DNA from: Pseudomonadales bacterium | GTDB lineage: Bacteria; Pseudomonadota; Gammaproteobacteria; Pseudomonadales; UBA5518 | NCBI GenBank assembly: GCA_024234165.1 | Contig: JACKOP010000003.1 | Span: forward strand, 248,001-312,000 | Length of the DNA: 64,000 nucleotides | Reading direction: 5' to 3' | Part shown: in pieces, positions 1 through 8,653 of the stretch | Numbering within the stretch: position 1 is the stretch's first letter | How the letters are laid out: each line of letters begins with the position of its first letter | Program-made: the position numbers and the translations under genes | The notes under the pieces: model-generated | Seen by the model: the letters and a program-made list of their open reading frames with translations, nothing else | Databases searched by the model: none | What the model was told of the DNA's origin: nothing

Positions 1-2101
1 ACTCGCGTTCGGCCTGCAGCAGCTCGATCAGGTGCAGGCAGTTGGTCAGCGCGCGTTCGCCGTCGCTGCGCGCGAGCAGCCTGCGCGGTACATCCCAGGC
101 GAACAGCAGCCGGCGCAGCGTTGCCTGCACACCGGCGCTGCGCAGTGCTTCGGCCAGGGCGAGGAAACGCTCCTGCTCGCGCAGCAGTCGGGCGTCGTCG
201 TCGCGCAGCAGCGCCAGTTCTGCAGCGTTGCGCCCGAGCAGCGCACAGCCGAGCGCAGCCCGCAGCCGGCGCTCCGATCCGGGCTCGAGCAGCGCCGCCA
301 GCGCCTGGTGCAGATCGCGTGCCTCTTCGCTGGCGTAGACATTGTCGCGGCTGAGATGGACGCAGGCGATGCCGCGCCTCTCGCAGGCGTCGGTGAAGTG
401 GCGAGCCTCGTGCCGATCGCGCACCAGGCAGACGATATCGCCGGCGCGAAGAGCGTGTCCGCCGAGCAGGACGCGCCCGTCCTGCGCCTTGCGCAGCAGA
501 TCGGCCAGATGATTGGCGGCTGCGTTCGCCATGCGTTCGCGATACTCCTCGGTCGCCGGTGGGTCCGCTGACGGCGAATCTGCTCCGGCTTCCGCTGCCT
601 TGAGATGCAGCACCGTGAGCGCCGCAACAGGGGTGCCGTCGAGCAACAGGGGCTTCTCCTCGGCTCGCCCCGCCGCCCGCACCGCATCGAAGGGCATGGC
701 GTCGCCGGCAAGGAAGGGATCGTTGTCCGTGCGCAGCGTGAACAGAGCGTTCACCGCGTCGATCAGCGTCGCGACCGTGCGATAGTTGGTCGGCAGCGAG
801 CGCCGCTCGCTCACCGTCGAGCGCGCACGCAGGTAGGCGTGCACATCGGCGCCGCGAAACGCGTAGATCGCCTGCTTCGGATCACCGACCAGGAACAGCG
901 CGCTGTCCGCGGTGGAGTAGATTGTCGAAAACACTTCCCACTGGCGCAGATCGGTGTCCTGGAACTCGTCGATCAGCGCGACCGGATACTGTTCGCGAAT
1001 CGTTGCCGCGAGCCGTGCCCCGCCGGCACCGCGCAGTCCCGCGTCGAGCAGGCGCAGCAGGTCGTCGTAGCCAAGCTGGCCGCTGCGGTCCTTGGCGTCG
1101 GCAAGACGCCGTGGCAGTTCGACGAGCGCATCGGTCAGCAGCCGCCGGTACAGCGCGGTGCCGTGTTCGTCGAGCGTCTGCGCAATGTCGAATACCGTCA
1201 GTGCCGGCAGCGCGTTGCCCTTCTTTTTGGCGAGTTCGCTGGCAAGGAAATCACGCGACAGCGCGTGCACCGTTTCGTGGTCCAGGCTTGCCGCACCTGC
1301 CAGCACTGCGTCCATGCGCGGCAGCGCCTCCTGCAGCGCTTCCCTGCCTTTGCTGTTGAGCCGGGTCTCGGCGATGGCGGCATCGAAGCCGGGGCCCTCG
1401 CTGCGCCACGCCGTGAGCAGCCGGGTGGCTTCGGCGTCGATCGTGGCGAGGAGCTGCTGCCACGACCCGGCCGGAGCATTCAGCGTTTGCAAGCCTTGCC
1501 GGCCAAGCAGATTGCGCACGGTGGTCACGAAACCGGCGTGATCGATGCGCCCGAGCAACTGCGCTGCCGGCAAGGCCGGCAACGGATAGACGCGTTCGCG
1601 CCAGAAGTCGTGGATGGTGCGCCTGACGAGCAGCGCATCGTCTTCGGCGATATCGGCTGCAAACGAAATTCCGCTTTCGAAGGCATTGCGCTTCAGCGCC
1701 CGGTTCGCGAAACCGTGGATCGTGAAGATGCTCGCCAGGTCGAGTTCCAGTTCGGCGGCGTGCAGGCGGTCGTGGTCGCGTTCGCGTTCTGCGCTGGCGG
1801 CCAGAAGCTCGGCGATCAGCGCGTCATCTTCGGGTGCGGTGCCGCCGCTGGCAAAGGCCAGTCGCGCGGCCCGCAGACGGGTGCGGATGCGCGTGCGCAG
1901 CTCTTCGGTCGCAGCCCGCGTGAAGGTGACGATCAGGATCTCGCGCAATGCGCGCGCGGGAGCCGGTGGGGTGCCCGGCGGGTTTGCGCCGAGCAGCAGG
2001 CGCAGCACCAGTCCGGTGATCGTCCATGTCTTGCCGGTGCCTGCGCTCGCCTCGATCAGGCAGCGGCCAAGCAAGGGCAGGCTGTTCGGGTCGGAGTTCA
2101 T
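1..2101 (-). CDS. recB: RecBCD enzyme subunit RecB (exodeoxyribonuclease V beta), N-terminal 700 residues
   Basis: RecB is the 3'-5' helicase and nuclease subunit of RecBCD, which processes double-strand breaks for recombination. Only the N-terminal helicase part is present; the gene runs off the left edge, so the C-terminal nuclease domain is not seen. Walker A (ASAGTGKT) lies at residues 18-25. A UvrD-type LIDEFQDTD motif and VGDPKQAIYAFRG follow near bases 860-990. The ATG at 2101 overlaps the recC stop (ATGA), which fixes the start and shows translational coupling. recD would be expected next, beyond the window. Certain by motif and context. Confidence 0.95.
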   Translation of the reverse strand, partial: MNSDPNSLPLLGRCLIEASAGTGKTWTITGLVLRLLLGANPPGTPPAPARALREILIVTFTRAATEELRTRIRTRLRAARLAFASGGTAPEDDALIAELLAASAERERDHDRLHAAELELDLASIFTIHGFANRALKRNAFESGISFAADIAEDDALLVRRTIHDFWRERVYPLPALPAAQLLGRIDHAGFVTTVRNLLGRQGLQTLNAPAGSWQQLLATIDAEATRLLTAWRSEGPGFDAAIAETRLNSKGREALQEALPRMDAVLAGAASLDHETVHALSRDFLASELAKKKGNALPALTVFDIAQTLDEHGTALYRRLLTDALVELPRRLADAKDRSGQLGYDDLLRLLDAGLRGAGGARLAATIREQYPVALIDEFQDTDLRQWEVFSTIYSTADSALFLVGDPKQAIYAFRGADVHAYLRARSTVSERRSLPTNYRTVATLIDAVNALFTLRTDNDPFLAGDAMPFDAVRAAGRAEEKPLLLDGTPVAALTVLHLKAAEAGADSPSADPPATEEYRERMANAAANHLADLLRKAQDGRVLLGGHALRAGDIVCLVRDRHEARHFTDACERRGIACVHLSRDNVYASEEARDLHQALAALLEPGSERRLRAALGCALLGRNAAELALLRDDDARLLREQERFLALAEALRSAGVQATLRRLLFAWDVPRRLLARSDGERALTNCLHLIELLQAERE

Positions 2102-5100
2102 CGTGCGCCCTCGTCGAGAGCGGCCAGCAGCGGATCGAACACGCGTGTCGCGAGTGCCGCGAATCCGGCATCGAAGATCACGTCCGGCTGCGCGAACACC
2201 CGCCGCACGTTGCGGTCGCTGCCTTCGCCGGGATGGTTGTGGCCGTCCTCGAACTGGCTTCCGGCAGTCTTCAGCGCCTGTGCGGGGTTGCCGCTCTTGC
2301 GCAGTGCCTGCGCATAGGCGAACGAGGTCCTGGGGAAGAGCGGCAGCGGACGACGCTGCCCTTCACGGTAAATCCGTACCAGACCGGCAAGGTGTTCGCG
2401 TGCCTGCGCGGGATCGAGCGGCGGCAGTACGCGCAGCACATCGGCACAGTGCAACTCTGCGCTGCCGGTCGTCAGGTTGCAGGCACAGCCGCACAGGTGG
2501 CTGATCCAGAACGGCAACAGCGTGTTGCCGTGCGCCTTGGATGCGCTGATCCGGCGCAGCCGCCCGTCGCGCAGACCAGCCAGGATGCCGTGCAGACGCA
2601 GCCCGCCCGACTCGAGCGCGAAGCTCTGGCTGCGCGTATCCAGGGCCGCCCATGCGCTGGCGGTTTCCAGCAGCGGCGCGCAGGAGTCGAGCGTCCTGGC
2701 CAGCGCCCGTGTGCCGGCGAAGCCGTGTGGGAGCTGGCCGCTGGCCGTGAAGCGCGCGCTGGCGGCAGCAGCGCTGCCACCGGTGAGCACCGTGGCGAGC
2801 AATGTCTCGCGCAACTGCCATTGCTCGAGCGCGTCGAGCGCCAGCGGCTCCTCGTCGGCGTCGACTTCCTCGCCGTATCCCAGACGCACACCGAGACGCT
2901 GTTCCAGAAAACCACGGCAGGGGTTGCGCATGAACGCGAGCAGGGTGTCCAGAGCCAGCTCGTCGATTGCAGGCGCCGGCAGCGGTTGTGCGCAGAAGAT
3001 CCCGGCGGCGGATCGCTCGTGTGCCGCCGGCAGCCATTCGCTGCGAAAGCTCGAAAGCACCCCGCCTTCCTCGAAGTAGACGCGATCGAAGGGCTTCAGC
3101 CGGTGTTCACGCGTGAGCACGGCGCTGGCCGAGCGGCCGTCGTTGGCGGGCAGCCACCAGTCGTCGATGTGATTGCGCAGCTCGCTCAGCGGCAAGGCTG
3201 GTTCGCGCTTGCTGTCGTTGCGCTCGTCGCGCGCCACGCGGCTTATATAGAAGTGGTCGCGTGCCGACAGCAGGGCTTCGAGAAACAGGTGGCGATCGTC
3301 GTCGCGCTGCGAGGGGTCACCGGCACGCGGTGTGCGCGCCATCAGGTCGAAGGCCGGTGGCGGGGAGCTGCGTGGAAATGCCTCGGCCTCCATGCCGAGC
3401 AGGCACACCACGCGAAACGGGATGCTGCGCAGCGGCGTGAGCTGGCAGAAATTCACGCCGCCACGCAGGAAATCGTGCGAGCCGTCCTGTGCGGCGAGCC
3501 GTGCGGCGAGCAGGTCGTGCAGCACGCTGCGCGCGAGCGGGCCGTCGTGGCCGGCGTCATCGATCGCGCTGGCGGTGTCGGCCAGCGCACGGTGCAACAC
3601 GGCGAGGTCTTCGGCGGTATCGGGATCGTCGCAGAAGAAGTCAGCCAGCAACGCGTGCAGAAGCTCGGTCCAGGCACGCATCGGGCGTGTCGCGACGAGC
3701 GCAGTCGCGTAGTGCTCGATGTGGCGCAGGAACCCGGCAAGCCGACCGACGCCTTCCATGCCGTCGAGACCGCCCGGGTCGAGCGGTGCGATGCCGTCGT
3801 AAAGCGTGTCCTCGTCGAAGGCGATGCCGAGCAGCAGGCGTTCGAGTCCGAATCGCCACGAGTTGCGTTCGGGACCTGGCGTCCCGTCTGGCAGCGGGCT
3901 GGCGTCGAGCCCCCAGCGAATCGCCGCGGCGTCGGTGCGTTCACGCAGGGACTCGAGCACGTCGGCGCCTATCCTGAAGCGCTTCCCGATCGCCGGAACA
4001 CCGAGCAGTGCCAGCAAGGCCGATCGTTCGAAGCGGCTTTCCGGCAGTCGCAGCAGGTGCAGGAATGCCTGCAGCAGGGTGTTCGTCGTGCTGCCATCAC
4101 GATCGGCGATCGTGAACGGCAGATGGCGCGGATCATGGTGTGGCAGCGTGAACACGGCCTGGATCGCACCGGTGTAGACGCCGATATCGGGTGCCATCAC
4201 GACGATATCGCGTGGCCGCAGCCCCTCGACGGCGGCGAGAAGATGCAGGAGTTGATCCTGCAGCGCCTCGACCTCGCGCAACCGGCTGTGCGCCTCGGCG
4301 AACACCAGGCTGCCGTCGTCGCGTTCCAGCGAACGCCGCTGCCCGGGCGTGTCGTGGTGCAGCAGGTCGTTCTGCAGCGCGCCAAGCACGCCGGGAGCAG
4401 TTGCCTCGCAGAACAGATCGGCTACGTCGGTGAGATCGCGTGCGAGCAGTTGCGCCAGCCCCGAGCGGCCGGCGCGCCCCCACGCGTCGAGCAGCGGATT
4501 GCCGCTCGTGCTGAGTGCGGCGCGTTCCGGTTCTTCCACGCGCCAGCGTGCCAGCGTGCGCTCACTTTCGGTGTCGTACCAGTAGGTGTTGCTGGGGTTG
4601 AACTGGAACAGGTGCACATCGGTGCGGTTCGCAAGGGCAAGCAGTGCTTCGACGAACAGGGGCGCCAGCGAGCCGAGGCCAAAACCGACGATGCGCCCGG
4701 GAAGCGCGACCGGCAGCGCCCGTGTGCCGCCAAGGTCATCGATCAGTTGCTGCAGTCGTCTGGCGCCGTGCAGTTGACCCGGCTGTTCCTCCTGCAGTCG
4801 CTCGACCACCGCACGCCACAGCAGCGCCTGCCAGGCATTGCCGGCAAGTGCCGGCCCGGCCACGGCCGTGCCCGATTCCCAGGCGAGCAGCCACTCGTAC
4901 CGGTACAGCAGGTAGCGGTCGAAGAGTTCCGCCAGCCGCAGGCTCAGCGCGTAGAGGCGGCGCTGGGGATCGCTGCCGTCCAGATAATGCGCCACGGCTT
5001 CGAAGCCGGGGCAGGCTTGCAGCGACGGCAGTTCGCGCATGATGCGCAGCGCCAGCTGTTCCTTGCTCCACGCGTGTGCGCCGGCGTGCTGGCGCACTTC

Positions 5101-5331
5101 GCCGGACAGCGAGCGCGCGAGACCGTCGAGGAACGCGGCTGGCGATTCCATGCGCAGGTTCGCCGCGATGCCGCTGTGAGCGGCGATTCCTGCGCGCAGC
5201 CACTTCGCCATGCCGATGTTCGGCACCATCACCCGTTCGGCGACCAGCGGGGCAAGCGGCGCTGCCCCGAGCAGTGTGCAGGCACACTTGCGCAGCACGT
5301 CCATGTCGTTGCCGTGGTATTGGTAGAGCAT
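2098..5331 (-). CDS. recC: RecBCD enzyme subunit RecC (exodeoxyribonuclease V gamma)
   Basis: RecC is the Chi-recognition and scaffolding subunit of RecBCD. The 1077-residue product is close to the usual RecC size of about 1100. It begins MLYQYHGNDMDVL, a typical RecC N-terminus, and contains PNIGMAKWLR and other family stretches. I chose the ATG at 5331 rather than an upstream in-frame start because an AGGA ribosome site sits 5 bases before it. The stop overlaps recB by 4 bases, so recC-recB form one operon. Repeat copy A lies just upstream, between recC and a divergent small SOS gene. Confidence 0.95.
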   Translation of the reverse strand: MLYQYHGNDMDVLRKCACTLLGAAPLAPLVAERVMVPNIGMAKWLRAGIAAHSGIAANLRMESPAAFLDGLARSLSGEVRQHAGAHAWSKEQLALRIMRELPSLQACPGFEAVAHYLDGSDPQRRLYALSLRLAELFDRYLLYRYEWLLAWESGTAVAGPALAGNAWQALLWRAVVERLQEEQPGQLHGARRLQQLIDDLGGTRALPVALPGRIVGFGLGSLAPLFVEALLALANRTDVHLFQFNPSNTYWYDTESERTLARWRVEEPERAALSTSGNPLLDAWGRAGRSGLAQLLARDLTDVADLFCEATAPGVLGALQNDLLHHDTPGQRRSLERDDGSLVFAEAHSRLREVEALQDQLLHLLAAVEGLRPRDIVVMAPDIGVYTGAIQAVFTLPHHDPRHLPFTIADRDGSTTNTLLQAFLHLLRLPESRFERSALLALLGVPAIGKRFRIGADVLESLRERTDAAAIRWGLDASPLPDGTPGPERNSWRFGLERLLLGIAFDEDTLYDGIAPLDPGGLDGMEGVGRLAGFLRHIEHYATALVATRPMRAWTELLHALLADFFCDDPDTAEDLAVLHRALADTASAIDDAGHDGPLARSVLHDLLAARLAAQDGSHDFLRGGVNFCQLTPLRSIPFRVVCLLGMEAEAFPRSSPPPAFDLMARTPRAGDPSQRDDDRHLFLEALLSARDHFYISRVARDERNDSKREPALPLSELRNHIDDWWLPANDGRSASAVLTREHRLKPFDRVYFEEGGVLSSFRSEWLPAAHERSAAGIFCAQPLPAPAIDELALDTLLAFMRNPCRGFLEQRLGVRLGYGEEVDADEEPLALDALEQWQLRETLLATVLTGGSAAAASARFTASGQLPHGFAGTRALARTLDSCAPLLETASAWAALDTRSQSFALESGGLRLHGILAGLRDGRLRRISASKAHGNTLLPFWISHLCGCACNLTTGSAELHCADVLRVLPPLDPAQAREHLAGLVRIYREGQRRPLPLFPRTSFAYAQALRKSGNPAQALKTAGSQFEDGHNHPGEGSDRNVRRVFAQPDVIFDAGFAALATRVFDPLLAALDEGAR

Positions 5332-5403
5332 CCCTTTCCTCGTGCGACCCGGTCGTGATTGTGGGCGAGACAACGCGCGTGCGGAAGCGTTGGCGGCTAT
5401 TCA

Positions 5404-5557
5404 GAGGCTGCCGCAAAAAGTCTCCGATCGGCGATGCGAGCAGCGCGGGACGATGCCTTGGCACCGGCGGGACGCCGTAAATGCATCCCTGCGGCACACG
5501 CCCCCCGATGCCAAGGCATCGCCCCACGCTTCACGTCGTTTTACGACGCCCTCTTCA
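5404..5557 (+). repeat. Nested-hairpin element, copy A (core-deleted)
   Basis: The outer ends are GAGGCTGCCGCAAAAA and an imperfect inverted partner ending in CTCTTCA. The inner arms GATGCCTTGGCA (5452-5463) and TGCCAAGGCATC (5509-5520) are perfectly complementary. Compared with other copies, about 21 bases between two GCATCCCTGC direct repeats are missing from the core, so only one of the two small hairpins could form. It lies between the divergent recC and SOS-gene starts. Confidence 0.85.
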
Positions 5558-5652
5558 GCCCGGCGATTGCTTCCATATCTTGTGTTCGACTTCACGAAAC
5601 ATCCCTACATGCAGTGGTGATGCGCGCGATGCTGCGCCATGCTGCAAGTTGC

Positions 5653-5696
5653 TTGCGGATCGGGATCCAGTATCTATACTGTATGCGCAAACAGTA
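5653..5696 (+). promoter_or_regulatory. Sigma-70-like promoter overlapped by a LexA box
   Basis: A -35-like TTGCGG (5653-5658) and a -10 TATACT (5675-5680) are 16 bases apart. TACTGT-ATGCGCAA-ACAGTA at 5677-5696 matches the gammaproteobacterial LexA consensus (CTGT-N8-ACAG with flanking TA) in every conserved position and overlaps the -10. Bound LexA would block this promoter until DNA damage. It points at the small gene starting at 5714. Confidence 0.8.
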
Positions 5697-5713
5697 TGTA
5701 TGGAGGAACAGTC

Positions 5714-5956
5714 ATGGCGTCGAGCAGCAGCTTCTTCGTGCGCGTCGACTACGAGGAATTCAAGCGTCGCCTGAACCGCAGCCCGGGTTGTGATATCCGT
5801 CGCAAGGCCTGGGAGACGGTGATCTACGATGGTGACGGCGACATCTTCGGCATCGTCCACGCTGCGGCAATCGACGACAAGGGGCGTGTGCACCCCACCG
5901 AGTATTACCTGCGCCGGCTCGATCCGCCGCACCGGTATCCGCGTCTGGTGGCCTGA
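5714..5956 (+). CDS. Small putative SOS-regulated protein, 80 residues
   Basis: I do not recognise the family. The product has no signal peptide or membrane segment. It is charged and aromatic: an N-terminal VDYEEFKRRL segment, then IYDGDGDIFGIVHAA, and a C-terminal HPTEYYLRRLDPPHRYPRL. The start is well supported by GGAGG 8 bases before the ATG. An upstream in-frame ATG at 5639 would place the promoter inside the coding region and is rejected. The promoter 20-60 bases upstream carries a perfect LexA box, so the gene is probably damage-inducible. It sits beside recC-recB and is bracketed by two repeat copies (A and B). Function unknown; a modest DNA-damage role is inference only. Confidence 0.75.
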   Translation: MASSSSFFVRVDYEEFKRRLNRSPGCDIRRKAWETVIYDGDGDIFGIVHAAAIDDKGRVHPTEYYLRRLDPPHRYPRLVA

Positions 5957-5971
5957 TTGGCAGCGGGCACG

Positions 5972-6144
5972 GGGTGTCGCAAAACTCCCTGAACATTCAC
6001 GTGATCTGCGCGTGACGACACCTTCGCACCGGTGGGACGCCGTGAATGCATCCCTGCAGGCTCGAGTGCCGCATCCCTGCGGCACACGCCCCCGATACGA
6101 CGGTGTCGCCACACGCCCCATAGCGTTTTGCGACACCCTTTTCA
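5972..6144 (+). repeat. Nested-hairpin element, copy B (complete)
   Basis: The outer inverted ends GGGTGTCGCAAAAC (5972-5985) and GTTTTGCGACACCC (6125-6138) match over 14 bases, and the right end continues to CTTTTCA. The inner arms around 6012-6028 and 6093-6110 pair imperfectly. The core (6031-6091) has both small hairpins. The right end contains the cysQ stop codon. The copy lies between the convergent small SOS gene and cysQ, where it could also end transcription. Confidence 0.88.
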
Positions 6145-6921
6145 GCCTTGCGCAAGCCGCTGTCGCCAGACGGGGTCGGCGACGGCGATGAAATCACCGT
6201 TGTACCAGTGTGGCCGGTACACATAGCCGAGCCGTTGCCACCCGGCGTCGTAGACCGCACCACCGGCAGCCTCGACGATCGCCTGCCCGGCCGCGCTGTC
6301 CCAGCCGCAGGTGCGGGTGCGGCGCAGATACACGTCGGCGTCTCCCTCTGCGAGGCGGCAGAACTTGACTGCTCCCGGCTCGGCGACGATCCGGGTGTCG
6401 ATTCCGTGCGTGGCGAGCCGTGGCGCCAGTTCGGCATGCAGCGTCCCGGTCTGTCCCGGACTCACCAGCACCCGGCAGGGCGCGTCCTGGCTGGCAGTGG
6501 CCGCGTGGATCGGTTCGTGGTCGCGCCACGCGCCGAAGCCGGCAGCGCCCTGGTAGAGCGTTGCACTGGTCGGCAGGCAGATCAGACCGAAGCACGGATA
6601 GCCGTCGCTGATCAGGGCGATGTTCACGCTGAACGCCTCGCTGCCGCGCAGGAACTCACGCGTACCATCGAGCGGGTCGACGAGCCAGAATCGCGTGGCG
6701 CCACCGGGGTCGTGTTCACCTTCCTCACTGATCACGGGCACGCTGGCATCGAGTGGTGCGAGGTGCTGCGTGATCGCGCGCGAGGCGGCATGGTCTGCCG
6801 CACTGACCCAGCTGCCGTCGGGCTTGCGCTGGCGTTGCAGCGTCGCATCGCGCAGCTCGAGGATGGCGGCACTGGCAGCGCGCGCTGCCGCGACGGCCGC
6901 GGAGTGCCAGCGTGCAGGCAA
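6142..6921 (-). CDS. cysQ: 3'(2'),5'-bisphosphate nucleotidase CysQ (inositol monophosphatase family)
   Basis: CysQ hydrolyses 3'-phosphoadenosine 5'-phosphate (PAP) to AMP in sulfate assimilation. The metal-binding motifs of the family are visible: SEEGEHD, DPLDGTREFLRG, and WDSAAGQAIVEAAGG near the C-terminus. The best start is TTG at 6921, 5 bases after the nudE stop. It gives 259 residues, the normal size, whereas upstream in-frame starts would run back through nudE. The stop codon lies inside the end of repeat copy B. The nudE-cysQ order is common in gammaproteobacteria. Confidence 0.88.
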   Translation of the reverse strand: MPARWHSAAVAAARAASAAILELRDATLQRQRKPDGSWVSAADHAASRAITQHLAPLDASVPVISEEGEHDPGGATRFWLVDPLDGTREFLRGSEAFSVNIALISDGYPCFGLICLPTSATLYQGAAGFGAWRDHEPIHAATASQDAPCRVLVSPGQTGTLHAELAPRLATHGIDTRIVAEPGAVKFCRLAEGDADVYLRRTRTCGWDSAAGQAIVEAAGGAVYDAGWQRLGYVYRPHWYNGDFIAVADPVWRQRLAQG

Positions 6922-6926
6922 CCCGT

Positions 6927-7487
6927 TCAGAATTTCCCCGAGGCGGCGAGACGCTCGCGGGCGAGGAACAGCGCCGCCACCGCGTAAGCCTCGTGCAGGG
7001 TGCCGCTTTGCTGCAGGTCGATCAGTTCGTCGAAGCTGTGGGTACTCACTATCAAGGGTTCCGGCTCGTCGCCAGGCAGGCGTTTCGGGAACAGGTCGCG
7101 CGCAAGCACGATGGCCATGCGATTGCCCATGTACGAGGGGGACAGTGTCAGCTCGCACAGCAGTTCGAGCTGGCGCGCACCGTGACCGGTCTCCTCCATC
7201 AGTTCACGGTTCGCCGCGTCGAGGATCGATTCCTCGGCATGTACGGCCCCCTTGGGGAACGACAGATAGTAATCACCCACTCCGGCCCCGTACTCGGTCA
7301 CCAGCAGCATTTTGTCCGAGTCGTCGACCGCAACGACCATCACGGCACCGTGGAAGCCGGGGTTGAGCCGTTCGTACGTGCGCTCGACGCCGTTGCCGAA
7401 GCGCAGCTTCTGCTCCTGCACATGGAACAGCCTGGTGTGGCTGACCCAGCGTGCAGCAAGGATCTCGGGTTGGTGTGAATTGCCCAT
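6927..7487 (-). CDS. nudE: ADP compounds hydrolase NudE (Nudix family)
   Basis: NudE hydrolyses ADP-ribose, NADH and diadenosine polyphosphates. The Nudix box is present as GAVHAEESILDAANRELMEETG (G-x5-E-x7-REL-x-EE-x-G, middle of the protein). The sequence resembles NudE over its length, including the EPEPL segment before the C-terminus. The start MGNSHQPEI at 7487 gives 186 residues; an ATG six codons upstream (7505) is possible and neither has a strong ribosome site. It is divergent from yrfG and is followed after 5 bases by cysQ. Confidence 0.88.
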   Translation of the reverse strand: MGNSHQPEILAARWVSHTRLFHVQEQKLRFGNGVERTYERLNPGFHGAVMVVAVDDSDKMLLVTEYGAGVGDYYLSFPKGAVHAEESILDAANRELMEETGHGARQLELLCELTLSPSYMGNRMAIVLARDLFPKRLPGDEPEPLIVSTHSFDELIDLQQSGTLHEAYAVAALFLARERLAASGKF

Positions 7488-7596
7488 GCGGCATCCGTCG
7501 AGCAAGGGGAAACGACGGTCACACTATACGCGATGCGTCGTGGCGCGCCGCCTGAAGCACTCTAGAATGGCGGCCAACACCCCGAGGTAACTGCCG

Positions 7597-8268
7597 ATGA
7601 TCGACTGGGATGCGATCGACACCGTGCTGCTCGACATGGACGGTACGCTGCTCGATCTGCACTTCGACAACTTCTTCTGGCTCGAGCACCTGCCGCGACG
7701 CTACGCCCGGATCCACGAGCGCGACGAGGATGCGGCGCGCCTCGAGCTGGCGGAACGCTTTCGCGCCGAGCAGGGTTCCCTGAACTGGTACTGCGTGGAT
7801 CACTGGTCGCGTGAGCTCGGACTCGACGTGAGTGCACTCAAGCGCGAGGTGCGCCACCTGATTGCCGTGCGCCCCTACGTCGAGGAGTTCCTCGCGCGGT
7901 TGCACGCGAGCCGGCAGCGCGTGATGCTGGTCACCAACGCACACCACAAGAGCCTCGAGCTGAAGCTGGCGCACGTCGGTCTGGAGCGCTGGTTCGATGC
8001 GATCGTGTCGTCGCACGACTTCCGTCGCGCGAAGGAGGAACCCGGCTTCTGGGCTGCGCTGGCAGCGGTGGAGCCGTTCGATCCGGCGCGCACGCTGCTG
8101 GTCGACGACAACCACACGGTGCTGCAGTCGGCGCATGAGTACGGCATCCGTCATCTGCTCACGCTGCTGCAGCCGGACAGCCGGCGCGAGTTGCGCAGCG
8201 GGCTGCACTTTCCGGCGATCCTGCATTTCGACGAGATCATGCCGGCAGCGGAGCGCGGCGATGGGTGA
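7597..8268 (+). CDS. yrfG: HAD-family GMP/IMP nucleotidase YrfG
   Basis: This is a haloacid dehalogenase-like phosphatase of the YrfG type, a nucleotide monophosphatase with preference for purine nucleotides. The HAD motifs appear in order: DMDGTLLD (residues 13-20), VTNAH, a lysine in RAKEEPGFW, and LLVDDN. The length of 223 residues is typical. A TAGAAT hexamer at 7563-7568 could be the -10 but I see no good -35. The 3' end overlaps hslR by 8 bases, which indicates an operon yrfG-hslR-hslO. Confidence 0.88.
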   Translation: MIDWDAIDTVLLDMDGTLLDLHFDNFFWLEHLPRRYARIHERDEDAARLELAERFRAEQGSLNWYCVDHWSRELGLDVSALKREVRHLIAVRPYVEEFLARLHASRQRVMLVTNAHHKSLELKLAHVGLERWFDAIVSSHDFRRAKEEPGFWAALAAVEPFDPARTLLVDDNHTVLQSAHEYGIRHLLTLLQPDSRRELRSGLHFPAILHFDEIMPAAERGDG

Positions 8269-8653
8269 TGAGCGCGTGCGGCTCGACAAATGGCTGTGGG
8301 CGGCGCGCTTCTTCCGCACGCGCAGCCTCGCGAAGCAAGCCATCGAGGGCGGCAAGGTGTGGTACGACGGGGCACGCACGCGCGTATCGAAGGAGGTGCA
8401 CACAGGTGCGCAACTGCGCATCCGCCAGGGCTTCGACGAAAAGACCGTGATCGTGCGGGCCCTGGCTACCGAACGGCGGGGCGCGCCGGAAGCGGCGTTG
8501 CTTTACCAGGAGACCACGGCCAGCATCGAGGCGCGCAGCGTGGCGAGCGAGCAGCGCCGCCTCGAACGCACCGGGGTCAGCGCTCCGCCACAGCGGCCCG
8601 GCAAGCGCGAGCGCCGGCTGATCCAGCGCTTTCGCGAGCGAAACGAACCATGA
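8261..8653 (+). CDS. hslR: Heat-shock protein 15 HslR (S4 RNA-binding domain)
   Basis: Hsp15 binds free 50S subunits that carry a stalled nascent chain and helps recycle them. The S4 domain is at the N-terminus (VRLDKWLWAARFFRTRSLAKQAI, from about residue 6), followed by a basic C-terminal tail rich in Arg and Lys. The length of 130 residues fits. The start ATG is inside the yrfG end and the stop overlaps hslO (ATGA), so translation of the three genes is likely coupled. Confidence 0.93.
   Translation: MGDERVRLDKWLWAARFFRTRSLAKQAIEGGKVWYDGARTRVSKEVHTGAQLRIRQGFDEKTVIVRALATERRGAPEAALLYQETTASIEARSVASEQRRLERTGVSAPPQRPGKRERRLIQRFRERNEP

Noticed and set aside
605..5358. Long plus-strand frames (570 and 1110 codons) opposite recB and recC
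   Set aside because: They are antisense to two certain genes, have biased Gln/Arg/Ala-rich composition and no family motifs. High G+C sequence opens such frames by codon bias.
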